Shown: positions 1 through 7,334 of the stretch, in pieces
How positions within the stretch are numbered: position 1 is the first letter of the stretch
How the letters are laid out: the number at the start of each line of letters is the position of its first letter
Assembly: GCF_036250065.1 (NCBI RefSeq)
Contig: NZ_CP109199.1
Location: 3,038,001-3,102,000, forward strand
DNA from: Micromonospora sp. NBC_01699
Lineage (GTDB): Bacteria; Actinomycetota; Actinomycetes; Mycobacteriales; Micromonosporaceae
Direction of reading: 5' to 3'
DNA: 64,000 nucleotides
Program-made: the position numbers and the translations under genes
Notes under the pieces: model-generated
What the model saw: the letters and a program-made list of their open reading frames with translations, nothing else
Databases searched by the model: none
What the model was told of the DNA's origin: nothing

Positions 1-1
1 T

Positions 2-1093
2 CCGATCACCGCCGCCCACCTGAACCGGTGGCAGCATCTCGCCTTCTCCTACGACCAGGCCGACCGCAGCGTCGCCCTGTTCATCAACGGTGTCCAGGTG
101 ACCCGGGTTCCGCTGGCGAGCACTCCCTGGAACGCCACCGGGGGCATGCGGCTCGGTCACATCGGGTTCCAGAATGCGGTCCTCGACGGTGCGCTCTCCG
201 ACGTGCAGGTCTTCGACCGGGTGCTGGTCGAGGAGGACTTCGTCGGCCAGCAAGCCGAGGCCCCGCTCTCCGGTGGCGTCCACGAACCGGGCTTCCTCAA
301 CCCGGTCCAGGTCGGTGACTGGGACTTTTCCGGGGCGCGGTCCTGCTACGAGGCGGGCAGCGACCCCCTGTTCTGCCAGTCTCCGGAAGCGGGGCAGTTT
401 GGCCGGCGGCTGGCCCTGACCCAGGGCAGCTTCATCGGCTACGGGCACCGCGACGACGGTCTACTGCTCGACAACGTGCACTTCGCCGAGGATCCGGGCG
501 ACCCCTACCACGGCCTGACCACCACCGAGTACGGGCTTTCGCAGAAGAACACCGCCACCGAGGAGAGCCCGGTCTGGCAGGACACACCGGTCCTGCGTAC
601 GGACGACTCGTACGCCGTGTCCGTCTGGGCACGACCGGACGACGTACTTCCCGAGGACGGAACCGTGATCCGTACGGTGGTGGCGCAGGCCGGTGAGCAC
701 CAGTCCAGCCTCTGGATGACCTACGTGCCGTCCATCGAATCCTGGTACCTCTGCACCAAGGCCGTGGACGGCGCCACCGGCCCACTGGAGTGTGTCGGCG
801 CGCACGTGCCCGGTTCGGGCGGTGTCTGGACCCACGTGATCGGTACCTACGACCGGAACAGGTCGGAGCTGCGGATCTACGTCAACGGTCAGCGGGCCGC
901 GTCACACGCGCTCTCGTACGTGCCGTTCTCCGCGACGAAGCGGGTGGTCGTGGGACGCGCGTTCTGGCAGGACGAACTCATCGACCAGTGGGCCGGCGGG
1001 ATCGACGACCTGCGCTTCTACCAGGGCGCACTGACCGATGCGGGAGCCAGGGAACTCTTCGCGGACCAGTCCGTGGAGACCGTGGAGCCGTAG
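2..1093 (+). CDS. LamG (concanavalin A-like) domain protein, C-terminal part
   Basis: The reading frame is open from the window edge, so the N-terminus lies outside. Two LamG/jellyroll-type lectin folds are visible. The first is cut by the edge and carries the typical W-Q-H-L-A-F-S-Y and L-F-I-N-G-V strands at about 24-100. The second runs from about 590 to 1070, with Y-A-V-S-V-W-A-R-P, W-T-H-V-I-G-T-Y-D, R-I-Y-V-N-G and a closing G-G-I-D-D-L-R-F-Y. These folds bind carbohydrate or protein ligands and are usual at the ends of large secreted actinobacterial proteins. A Cys-containing linker (about 340-380) joins them. The protein is probably extracellular, but the signal peptide and any catalytic domain are out of view, so substrate and role are unknown. 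The next gene starts 110 bases downstream. Confidence 0.85.
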   Translation, partial: PITAAHLNRWQHLAFSYDQADRSVALFINGVQVTRVPLASTPWNATGGMRLGHIGFQNAVLDGALSDVQVFDRVLVEEDFVGQQAEAPLSGGVHEPGFLNPVQVGDWDFSGARSCYEAGSDPLFCQSPEAGQFGRRLALTQGSFIGYGHRDDGLLLDNVHFAEDPGDPYHGLTTTEYGLSQKNTATEESPVWQDTPVLRTDDSYAVSVWARPDDVLPEDGTVIRTVVAQAGEHQSSLWMTYVPSIESWYLCTKAVDGATGPLECVGAHVPGSGGVWTHVIGTYDRNRSELRIYVNGQRAASHALSYVPFSATKRVVVGRAFWQDELIDQWAGGIDDLRFYQGALTDAGARELFADQSVETVEP

Positions 1094-1203
1094 TTCCCGC
1101 GAGTTGGTGCGGTGGGCCGATCCCGGCCCACCGCACCGATCTCTGCTCACGAGGCAGACAGCTTTCCGGAACTCGTCCGGATCGGCATGGTAACGGAGGC
1201 GGA

Positions 1204-1872
1204 ATGGTCAACAGGGTGGATTCGATGGGCGACGGCCCTCCCGACGTACGGGCGGCGGTGATCCGGGGGCGTACCCGATCGGTCGTCGCGGCCTGTATGT
1301 CGAGCAGGGACAAGCTCTCGGCGCTGTTGGCTGGAGCCGGGTTGAAGCTGCTCGATGTTCCTGGCTCGGGTGATGAATTGCCGGTTACTGCTGCCTCTCT
1401 GGTCACCAGTTGCGGCCCTGAGCATGGGCGGCGCGACGAGGTGGTCGAGCTGGGCGATCCTCACCTCGTAGAAAAGGCGAACGCCGGGTGGTTTCGGTTG
1501 GCGAGCGAGTACGGCTTGTTCTCGCAGAGCCGGGAGTTCCTGCTCGGCGTCGACTTCGCCGGGCAGGACGCGGCGCCGATTCTTCGTTGGGTTCGGGTCC
1601 AGTTGCAGGATGATTGGGACATCATGGGGGCTGGCGCCGCTTCCGGGATCCTTGGTGCAGGAAGCGGGTGGCCGGGATTCGTCATGATGTCCCTGGATGG
1701 CGAGGTGATTGTCGGTGGGACCACCTGGCAACGCAGCATCGGCTCGCTTGCGGTGCGCCATCCGAGCCGTATCCAACTTGTCCGGGACTACGTCGGGCGC
1801 CTGATCGTCAATCCAAGGACAGCGTCGGATGTTCGAGCTGAAGGCGAGCGCTGGCTGAGTTCGACAGCGTGA
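1204..1872 (+). CDS. Hypothetical protein, unrecognised
   Basis: A 222-residue protein I do not recognise. The ATG follows GGAGG at 1195-1199, which decides this start over longer in-frame openings. An ATG seven codons further in is possible. There is no signal peptide or clear membrane span. The C-terminal half alternates hydrophobic strands and glycine turns (G-A-G-A-A-S-G-I-L-G-A-G near residue 140), suggesting a compact globular fold. Codon use is less biased to G/C at third positions than in the metabolic genes further right, and the gene sits between a LamG protein and a decayed transposase. It is therefore a candidate for recent acquisition. The function is unknown. Confidence 0.6.
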   Translation: MVNRVDSMGDGPPDVRAAVIRGRTRSVVAACMSSRDKLSALLAGAGLKLLDVPGSGDELPVTAASLVTSCGPEHGRRDEVVELGDPHLVEKANAGWFRLASEYGLFSQSREFLLGVDFAGQDAAPILRWVRVQLQDDWDIMGAGAASGILGAGSGWPGFVMMSLDGEVIVGGTTWQRSIGSLAVRHPSRIQLVRDYVGRLIVNPRTASDVRAEGERWLSSTA

Positions 1873-2016
1873 TCCAACGGGGATAGCAGGAGTCGGGGCC
1901 GGGCGGTCCGCCGGCGTTGCCTGATGTGATTGCACATGGACCCGCCTCGGCATTGCCGAGACTCTCGGTACGGCAGACACGCTCTGCTGGGTGAGAGGGG
2001 TTCATCGGTCTGGTGG

Positions 2017-2062
2017 GGCGGCGTCGGTCGAGAGTGAGAGTTCGCTGTCGGCCGACGCCGCC
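2017..2062. terminator. Hairpin between convergent genes
   Basis: A perfect 11-bp inverted repeat (2017-2027 with 2052-2062, loop 24 nt) lies between the 3' ends of the orphan gene (1872) and the PhyH gene (2140). There is no U-tract on either side, as is common for actinobacterial terminators. It probably serves both directions. Confidence 0.5.
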
Positions 2063-2139
2063 GCTTCGAACTGTTGGCCTAGTACGGCCGTCCAGGATCA
2101 TTATGTAGGCTTGGATCGATGGTTCCGCGGGCTGTTGGG

Positions 2140-2925
2140 CTAGCTAGATCGGTTCGATTGCAGTAGCCATTGCTCGGGGTCTTGACCTGCGACCACGCCT
2201 AGGTACTTGCTGGCGGGTGCCACACCGGCAAGGCGGCGAAGTTCTGGTGTGAGGCTCAGGAGCTGTTCAACGCCGGTGGCGAGGATGTGGTTGTCCGCCG
2301 GTCGCAGCCACGGCAGGACGTGCTCGCAGATAAGCGCGCGGCGCGTCGTCTGGGTGCGATTTTCGCCGGCGGCGTGCCAGAGCCGGCCGCTGTAGACCAC
2401 GGCGCTTCCGGCAGGCATCACCACCGGGACCAGCTCGTGTTGCTGTGGGCGCCGACCGGCTGGCCAGCGGTGACTGCCGGGAGCGATCACGGTTGCGCCG
2501 TTGTCCACGGTGAAGTCGTCAACAGCCCAGATGACGTTGGTCTCTGCCTCGACCTCGCGGGGAAGTGGGTAGACGCCCGCGTCGAAGTGCAGCGGCTGGG
2601 ATCCCTGGCCCGGGTCGACCGCGGAGAGGAACAGCATCCCGAACTGATGAACCTCGCCCAGACGCGCCGTGACGAGGCGACGCACCTGGGGGTGGATCAG
2701 CAATGGTTCGAAGCCGCCGAGGCGGCTCAGCAAGGAGTAGACGCGCCGGGTCCGTCGTCCGTCGAAGTCGTTGTCGCTCCAGCCCACGCTGTGTAAAAGG
2801 CTGTCTGCGTGCCGAACAGCCGCGGTCAGCTGCTCATCGGACAGCAGCGCGGGCAGCACGACAAAGCCATCCTCTTGCAGCGCCGCAGCAGCGGGGATGT
2901 GATCGATGTCAGCAGTCTCGGCCAT
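2140..2925 (-). CDS. Phytanoyl-CoA dioxygenase (PhyH) family protein
   Basis: A 261-residue Fe(II)/2-oxoglutarate-dependent dioxygenase of the PhyH family. The iron-binding triad is visible: H113 and D115 in L-H-F-D-A-G, and H184 in R-L-W-H-A-A-G. The 2-oxoglutarate-binding Arg is probably in T-T-R-R-A-L just after. The N-terminus has the usual E-D-G-F-V-V-L-P strand followed by a helix. Such enzymes hydroxylate small molecules in secondary metabolism or catabolism; the substrate cannot be read from sequence. The ATG at 2925 is chosen. An in-frame ATG at 2943 is an alternative, and neither has a strong ribosome-binding site. Its neighbours are an orphan gene and a transposase remnant, so it is probably an isolated accessory gene. 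It reads towards the orphan gene across a hairpin. Confidence 0.8.
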   Translation of the reverse strand: MAETADIDHIPAAAALQEDGFVVLPALLSDEQLTAAVRHADSLLHSVGWSDNDFDGRRTRRVYSLLSRLGGFEPLLIHPQVRRLVTARLGEVHQFGMLFLSAVDPGQGSQPLHFDAGVYPLPREVEAETNVIWAVDDFTVDNGATVIAPGSHRWPAGRRPQQHELVPVVMPAGSAVVYSGRLWHAAGENRTQTTRRALICEHVLPWLRPADNHILATGVEQLLSLTPELRRLAGVAPASKYLGVVAGQDPEQWLLQSNRSS

Positions 2926-3108
2926 AGCCTGCGAATCTAGCATCGGCGCGGGCGACCATGGCTCGTCGAACTGGACAAGGCCCGCGCCTCCAGGGTGGTC
3001 AGCGTGCCGGGCAGGTGTGCAGGCAACCGCCCCCGATGATGAGTAACTTGTGGAGACAACCGAATATCTGGCGGCGGCCGCAAGTGTCAGCGTAGACGCC
3101 CAGGCGCA

Positions 3109-3954
3109 GTGTTGATCCTCGACGACACCGGTGATCTCAGAAAGGGGACCCACACCATTGGAACCCAGAGACAGTACACCGGCACCGCCGGTCGAATCGA
3201 AAACGCGCAAGTGGCGGTGTACCTGGCCTACGCCGCGCCGAGCGGGTCCACGCTCATTGACCGGGAGGTCTACCTGCCCAAGGCGTGGACCGACGACGCA
3301 CAGCGGTGCGCCGCGGCCGGCGTCCCGGCGCATGTCCGCTTCGCCACCAAAGTCGCCCTGGCCCGGCGGATGCTCGCCCGCACCTTCGACGCCGGGGTAC
3401 CCACTCAGTGGTGCACGGCAGACGAGTTCTATGGCGGGGACCGGCACCTCCGCCGCGACTTGCAAGCCCAAGGGGCCGGTTACGTCCTCGCCGTGGCGCG
3501 CAGCCTGCTCATCCGCCGCCGCATCAGCGACGGTGAGCTGGCGTTCTACCTATGCTGGTCACCGCATCCGGTCCCCCTGCGAGCCCTGGTCCGGGTGGGC
3601 GGAACCCGCTGGAAACGTGGAGACCTGCTTCCAGACCAGCAAGACCATCGGACTGGACGAACCCCAGGTCCGCCGCTGGGACTCCTGGTACCGGCACACC
3701 ACCCTGGTCATGCTCGCTCACGCCGTCCTCACCGTCATCGCCGCCAAGGAATGCCAGCAACACACCGACCAGACGCTGATTCCCTTGACGTTCAACGAAT
3801 CCGCACGCTGTTCGCGAAACTGATCGCCAACACCATCCACCCTGTCAGCCACTGCCTGGCCTGGTCCCACTGGCGCCGCCGACACCAAGCCCGCGCCCGG
3901 ACCAGTCACTATCGGAGTCGAGGGCAGCTTACGAATCGACCAGGATCTACATAA
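3109..3954 (+). pseudogene. Decayed IS701-like DDE transposase
   Basis: Remnant of an IS701-family transposase. Frame 1 opens with L-I-L-D-D-T-G-D and R-Q-Y-T-G-T-A-G-R-I-E-N-A-Q, the first catalytic Asp block, but the usual ~100-residue N-terminus is absent. A second block, T-A-D-E-F-Y-G-G, follows. After G-Y-V-L-A-V-A-R-S (about 3510) the frame jumps straight to L-L-I-R-R-R, so a stretch of roughly 60-70 residues seems deleted in frame. Near 3615-3630 the match moves to frame 2 (E-T-C-F-Q-T-S-K-T-I-G-L-D-E), and near 3790 back to frame 1 (R-T-L-F-A-K-L ... W-S-H-W-R-R-R-H-Q-A-R-A-R-T-S-H-Y). Truncation, deletion and two frameshifts make it inactive. I could not identify terminal inverted repeats or target duplication. 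Confidence 0.8.
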
Positions 3955-4049
3955 CGATGCGGGGCTGCCGTACTAGGTAGAGCGCCATGCCCACGTCGCC
4001 GGCTACCGTCCCACTCCTGCCCAGGAGCAGCAGGAAAGCTGAGACCGCG

Positions 4050-4250
4050 TCAGGCGAGGCGACGTCCCGGAAGTTCCCTGACGAAGGTGCCCCACGCGGC
4101 GCGGTCGAAGGCGAGCACCGGCCCGGCCGGATCCTTGGAGTCGCGTACGGCGACCGCCTGTGGCAGTTCGGCGATCTCGACACAGTTCGCGTTGGTGCCG
4201 CTGCGGCTGGACTTGCGCCAGGTGGCTGCGGACAGGTCGGTGACGATCAT
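4050..4250 (-). CDS. DUF397 domain protein
   Basis: A 66-residue protein made of a single DUF397 domain. The family signature is clear: W-R-K-S-S-R-S-G near the N-terminus, then N-C-V-E-I-A, V-A-V-R-D-S-K-D-P and a C-terminal F-D-R-A-A-W. DUF397 genes are nearly always paired with an XRE-DUF5753 gene in Streptomyces and relatives, where such pairs influence development and antibiotic production. Here the gene begins 8 bases after the stop of the XRE gene, so the two are co-transcribed. Some DUF397 proteins are reported to act with or against their XRE partner; for this pair that is inference. The ATG is fixed by the conserved N-terminus. Confidence 0.88.
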   Translation of the reverse strand: MIVTDLSAATWRKSSRSGTNANCVEIAELPQAVAVRDSKDPAGPVLAFDRAAWGTFVRELPGRRLA

Positions 4251-4258
4251 CCCGGGGC

Positions 4259-5107
4259 TCACTCTCGTTCGTGCTCCGTTGCGACCCGCGCAACAAAGTC
4301 GACCGACTCGGCGGGGCTCAAGGCTACCTTGCCGAGCCGGTCCGACTCCCGTCGGAAGAACGCCACCTGCGGCGCCTCCTCCAGGAACAGGCCGGAGAGC
4401 TTGTGGTCGAGATAGACCACGGATCTGTTGCGCGGGAAGTCGAAGAGCGCGAACGCGCCGTCGAGACCGGAGTGTCCGCCGACCTCGAACGGCACCACCC
4501 GCAGGGTGATGTTCGGCCGGTCGGCCAGCTCGACCAGGTGGCGGAGCTGCCGGGCCATCAGGCGTCGGTTGCCGAGCACCCGGCGCAGCACCATTTCGTC
4601 CACGATGGCCAGCAGGTCCGGCGGGGTGGGGCGGGTGAGGATCGCCTGCCGACCCAGCCGGGCGGCCACCCGCGACTGGGCATCCTCGTCCTCGACCCCG
4701 CCGTCGCGCATCAACGCCTGGGTGTAGTCGGCGGTCTGGAGCAGCCCGGGGATGAGTAGCGGCTCCCAGTTGACGACGCTGGTCGCCTCGGCCTCCAGCC
4801 GGATCAGGGTGCGGGACTCGTCGGACAGGCCGCCGATCACCTCCCACCAACCCGTTTCGGCGGACCGTTCGGCCATGCCGAGCAGGCGCTTGCGTTCGTC
4901 GCCGGTGACGCCGTAGATGACCAGCAGCGAGGCCACGTCCGCCGCCGGGATGCCCTGGATGCCGGTCTCCATCCGGGACAGCTTGGACGGCGCCCAGTCC
5001 AGCCGGGCGGCGACCCGACGCAGGCTGAGCTTGCGCGTCTCGCGCAGCTCGCGTAACTCACCGCCCAGGCCACGTCCGACCACTGTGGGCTGGCTCGCCT
5101 TCGACAT
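4259..5107 (-). CDS. XRE-family regulator with DUF5753 domain
   Basis: A 282-residue protein: a helix-turn-helix of the XRE/Cro type at about residues 12-68 (R-E-L-R-E-T-R-K-L-S-L ... A-P-S-K-L-S-R-M-E-T-G), then a DUF5753 ligand/effector domain to the C-terminus (marked by P-G-L-L-Q-T-A-D-Y and the terminal V-Y-L-D-H region). This is the actinobacterial developmental-regulator architecture paired with DUF397. The start at 5107 is preceded by GGAGGAG at good spacing. A longer in-frame start at 5134 has no ribosome-binding site and would overlap the repeat pair upstream. The gene is divergent from the small gene at 5253, and the direct repeats between them are the obvious candidate for its own binding sites. 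Confidence 0.9.
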   Translation of the reverse strand: MSKASQPTVVGRGLGGELRELRETRKLSLRRVAARLDWAPSKLSRMETGIQGIPAADVASLLVIYGVTGDERKRLLGMAERSAETGWWEVIGGLSDESRTLIRLEAEATSVVNWEPLLIPGLLQTADYTQALMRDGGVEDEDAQSRVAARLGRQAILTRPTPPDLLAIVDEMVLRRVLGNRRLMARQLRHLVELADRPNITLRVVPFEVGGHSGLDGAFALFDFPRNRSVVYLDHKLSGLFLEEAPQVAFFRRESDRLGKVALSPAESVDFVARVATEHERE

Positions 5108-5128
5108 CTGCTCCTCCGGGACATTCGA

Positions 5129-5161
5129 TGTCACGTTGATCGACTGTTGGTGTCACGTTGA
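5129..5161. promoter_or_regulatory. Pair of 11-bp direct repeats in divergent promoter region
   Basis: TGTCACGTTGA occurs at 5129-5139 and again, identically, at 5151-5161. The start-to-start distance is 22 bp, about two helical turns. The pair lies just upstream of the XRE gene, and a TTGACA hexamer (5165-5170) for the rightward gene follows immediately. A small inverted repeat (GACAT-TCG-ATGTC, 5120-5132) overlaps the first copy. Autoregulation by the XRE protein is the likely reading. Confidence 0.5.
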
Positions 5162-5252
5162 GTATTGACAGTCCCGCGCTTGGGCACAAGAGTCAGGGGC
5201 AACGTTGCTGAATATTCGTCCGAACCCGGAACACTGCTGGGAGGCGTACAAG

Positions 5253-5627
5253 ATGACCGACGTCAAACCGAGCCCATACGTCCCTACCTGGTCGCAGCCG
5301 TACGACCCGGCCGACTCGCCGGGGCCGATCCCTTCGGTGTTGGAGCGGTTCCGGCGCGGGCGGCCCGAGCAGCCCGCGCCGAGCGAGGCGGAGGTCGAGG
5401 CCGGTCGCTACACGGTGGTGCTGGTGCCGCCGGAGGCGGCCGAGGTGATCGGCTACGACCGTACCGACGTGGGCCTGCGGATGTACCGCGACGCGGACTG
5501 GGACCACAATCCGGGCGACCTGGACGAGGTCGCCGCCATGATCGAGGAGGCGTGCGGCGAGCCGGTCATCCTGGTCGAACACCACTCCGACCTGACCTAC
5601 TGGACAGCCAGGCTCCGAGTCGCGTAG
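5253..5627 (+). CDS. Hypothetical protein divergent from the XRE/DUF397 pair
   Basis: A 124-residue acidic, soluble protein without a signal peptide. The ATG at 5253 follows GGGAGG at about 9-10 nt; an in-frame ATG at 5205 lacks a site and is less likely. The first 45 residues are Pro-rich and probably disordered. The rest is an alpha/beta segment (Y-T-V-V-L-V-P-P-E-A-A-E-V-I-G-Y, then V-G-L-R-M-Y-R-D, M-I-E-E-A-C-G-E-P-V-I-L-V-E-H-H). I do not recognise a family. Its promoter shares the repeat pair with the XRE regulator, so it is a candidate target of that regulator. This is inference from position only. Confidence 0.65.
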   Translation: MTDVKPSPYVPTWSQPYDPADSPGPIPSVLERFRRGRPEQPAPSEAEVEAGRYTVVLVPPEAAEVIGYDRTDVGLRMYRDADWDHNPGDLDEVAAMIEEACGEPVILVEHHSDLTYWTARLRVA

Positions 5628-5651
5628 CCGTAGCCGGGCGGATTCAGTCGA

Positions 5652-5697
5652 GCTGTGGTCGTCCACTACCCCTATCGGGGTAGTAATCCGCCACAGC
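5652..5697. terminator. Two-tier palindrome between convergent genes (46-nt element, copy 1)
   Basis: The outer stem GCTGTGG/CCACAGC (5652-5658 with 5691-5697) encloses a perfect inner 8-bp stem ACTACCCC/GGGGTAGT (5665-5672 with 5677-5684). It lies between the small gene ending at 5627 and the Nudix gene ending at 5716. Read on the minus strand it aligns along its full length with the element at 33318-33363. Confidence 0.6.
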
Positions 5698-5715
5698 CGA
5701 CGATGCGGGGCTGGG

Positions 5716-6222
5716 TCAGTGGTGCCAGGGGAGTTGGTGGGGGTGGGGCGGGCGGGGTTCGGTGAGCAGGTTGGTCAGTAGGGCGGCGAGTCCGGTTGGG
5801 TGGACCGTGTCGCGGGTGGAGGCAAGTTCGGGTACGGGCCACCACCGGTGCCCCACGTGGACCGTCAGCTCATACCCGGCCATTCCGCTCACGTCGACCT
5901 CGTGCGAGTCGACCCGCAGGCGGAAGAAGTCGTCGCGGAAGTTGCCGGCGGCCCAGCCGAGGTCGGCGTACCCGCTGGTGTAGGCGACCGGATCGCCGAG
6001 CTGGTCCGGGTGGACGGCGAGCCCGACCTCCTCCCGGAGTTCGCGGGCCGCCGCCTGCGCCAGCGACTCGCCCTCGTCGACGCCGCCACCGGGCACGCTC
6101 CACGAGTAGCCGAGACCGGGGTTGTCGGGGTCGCTCAGGTATTGCAGGAGCAGGACCCGATCGGCACCGTCGAGCAGCAGCACCCGCGCCGCCCGCCGCC
6201 GGTACGTTGCCTCGTCGGTCAT
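5716..6222 (-). CDS. NUDIX hydrolase
   Basis: A 168-residue Nudix hydrolase. The Nudix box is complete at residues 46-68: G-G-G-V-D-E-G-E, then R-E-L-R-E-E-V-G-L, matching GX5EX7REUXEEXGU and supplying the Mg2+-binding glutamates. These enzymes cleave nucleoside diphosphates linked to another group; many actinobacterial members of this length clean up damaged nucleotides or act on nucleotide sugars. The N-terminal strand R-R-A-A-R-V-L-L-L-D and the W-S-V-P-G-G-G entry to the box are typical. The substrate cannot be assigned. The gene is the last of a leftward group and ends at the bidirectional palindrome at 5652-5697. Confidence 0.9.
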   Translation of the reverse strand: MTDEATYRRRAARVLLLDGADRVLLLQYLSDPDNPGLGYSWSVPGGGVDEGESLAQAAARELREEVGLAVHPDQLGDPVAYTSGYADLGWAAGNFRDDFFRLRVDSHEVDVSGMAGYELTVHVGHRWWPVPELASTRDTVHPTGLAALLTNLLTEPRPPHPHQLPWHH

Positions 6223-6265
6223 CGGCCCAGGTTACCGACCTGGCAACACGGTCCAGAAGGGGAAA

Positions 6266-7330
6266 CTACCTGGAGGTGACGACCTGCACCACGGTCAGCG
6301 CGATCGGCAGCAGTAGCGTGGTGGCGGCCCGTCCGATGTAGCCGAAGGAGAACGGCGCGGGCTCCGTAGTCACGATGACCTGGCGCAGCCGCAGCGCCAC
6401 GTCCAGTCTGCTCCACTCCCGTTCGATCAGCGGATGCGCGCTATTGCCGGGAGCGGTCACCACCCGGACCGCGTCCTCGATCGCCGGCGCGAAGGTGTCC
6501 AGCGCCCGCTCCTGGCTCTCCCTGGACAGTCGGTACAGCAACCAGACCGGGATGCTGAACACGGTCAGCCCACCGCCGAACAGCAGCACCACGAACACCC
6601 AGACGATGGCCCGGCTGGCCGGGGTGAGCTGCGGCTGTACGCCGAGCATGGCCGGTACGAAGAGGGCACCGCAACTGAACATCAACCCCTCGACCCAGGC
6701 GAAGGTGTAGAGCTGACGGATGCCCCACGCCCGCTCGGTACGGAACGGGGTCCAGTGCAGTCGCGCGCCCTTCGTCGCCGCGTACACCAGGGCGATCGCC
6801 TTGCTGATGCCCCAGATGCCGGCGGCGCTGCACAGCCCGACCGCACCGATGACCACCAGACCGGCGGCCCGGTGCCAGCCGTGGTGGACCGGGATGACCG
6901 CGTCGAGCGGCTCGAACGACAGCGCCAGGGCGACCAGCGGGGCGAGTCCGACCGGCAGTACCAGCAGGTAGAAGGCGCGGTCCCAGGAGTCGACGCAGCG
7001 CTGGATCGCGCCGAGGTCCCAGCCGGCGCGGCCGCCGTGCCGGCTGAACTCGCGCAGCAGGTTCTCCAACCTGAACTCGGCCTGCTGCATCAGCAGCGGA
7101 CTGAGGCTCACCCAGAGCGCGGCGGTCGGGATGGCCCAGCGCATGGTCGACGGCTGCGACCCCATCCGGTCGACCACGGCGGTGGCGAACCACCACCAGA
7201 ACAGCGCGGTCGGTCCGAGCGCGAAGATCGCGGCGCAGGCGAGACGCTGGCGGTGTCGCGCCGGCCCGGCCCGGGGGACCCGCCGGGGCACCGAGGTGTA
7301 CGGCGACACCCAGGTCTCGACGGCCGTCAC
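6266..7330 (-). CDS. Multi-pass membrane protein, hypothetical
   Basis: A 354-residue integral membrane protein I cannot assign. Hydrophobic segments lie at about residues 32-52, 65-83, 118-138, 152-175, 205-225, 240-262 and 330-352, giving about seven spans. A basic N-terminus (R-R-V-P-R-A-G-P-A-R-H-R-Q-R) favours a cytoplasmic start. A polar stretch at about 262-325 (R-E-S-Q-E-R-A-L-D-T-F-A-P-A-I-E) forms a soluble domain before the last span. It starts 4 bases after the stop of the FAD-dependent reductase, so the two are probably co-transcribed and may act in the same membrane-lipid pathway. No transporter or enzyme motif is visible. Confidence 0.75.
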   Translation of the reverse strand: MTAVETWVSPYTSVPRRVPRAGPARHRQRLACAAIFALGPTALFWWWFATAVVDRMGSQPSTMRWAIPTAALWVSLSPLLMQQAEFRLENLLREFSRHGGRAGWDLGAIQRCVDSWDRAFYLLVLPVGLAPLVALALSFEPLDAVIPVHHGWHRAAGLVVIGAVGLCSAAGIWGISKAIALVYAATKGARLHWTPFRTERAWGIRQLYTFAWVEGLMFSCGALFVPAMLGVQPQLTPASRAIVWVFVVLLFGGGLTVFSIPVWLLYRLSRESQERALDTFAPAIEDAVRVVTAPGNSAHPLIEREWSRLDVALRLRQVIVTTEPAPFSFGYIGRAATTLLLPIALTVVQVVTSR

Positions 7331-7334
7331 GGGG

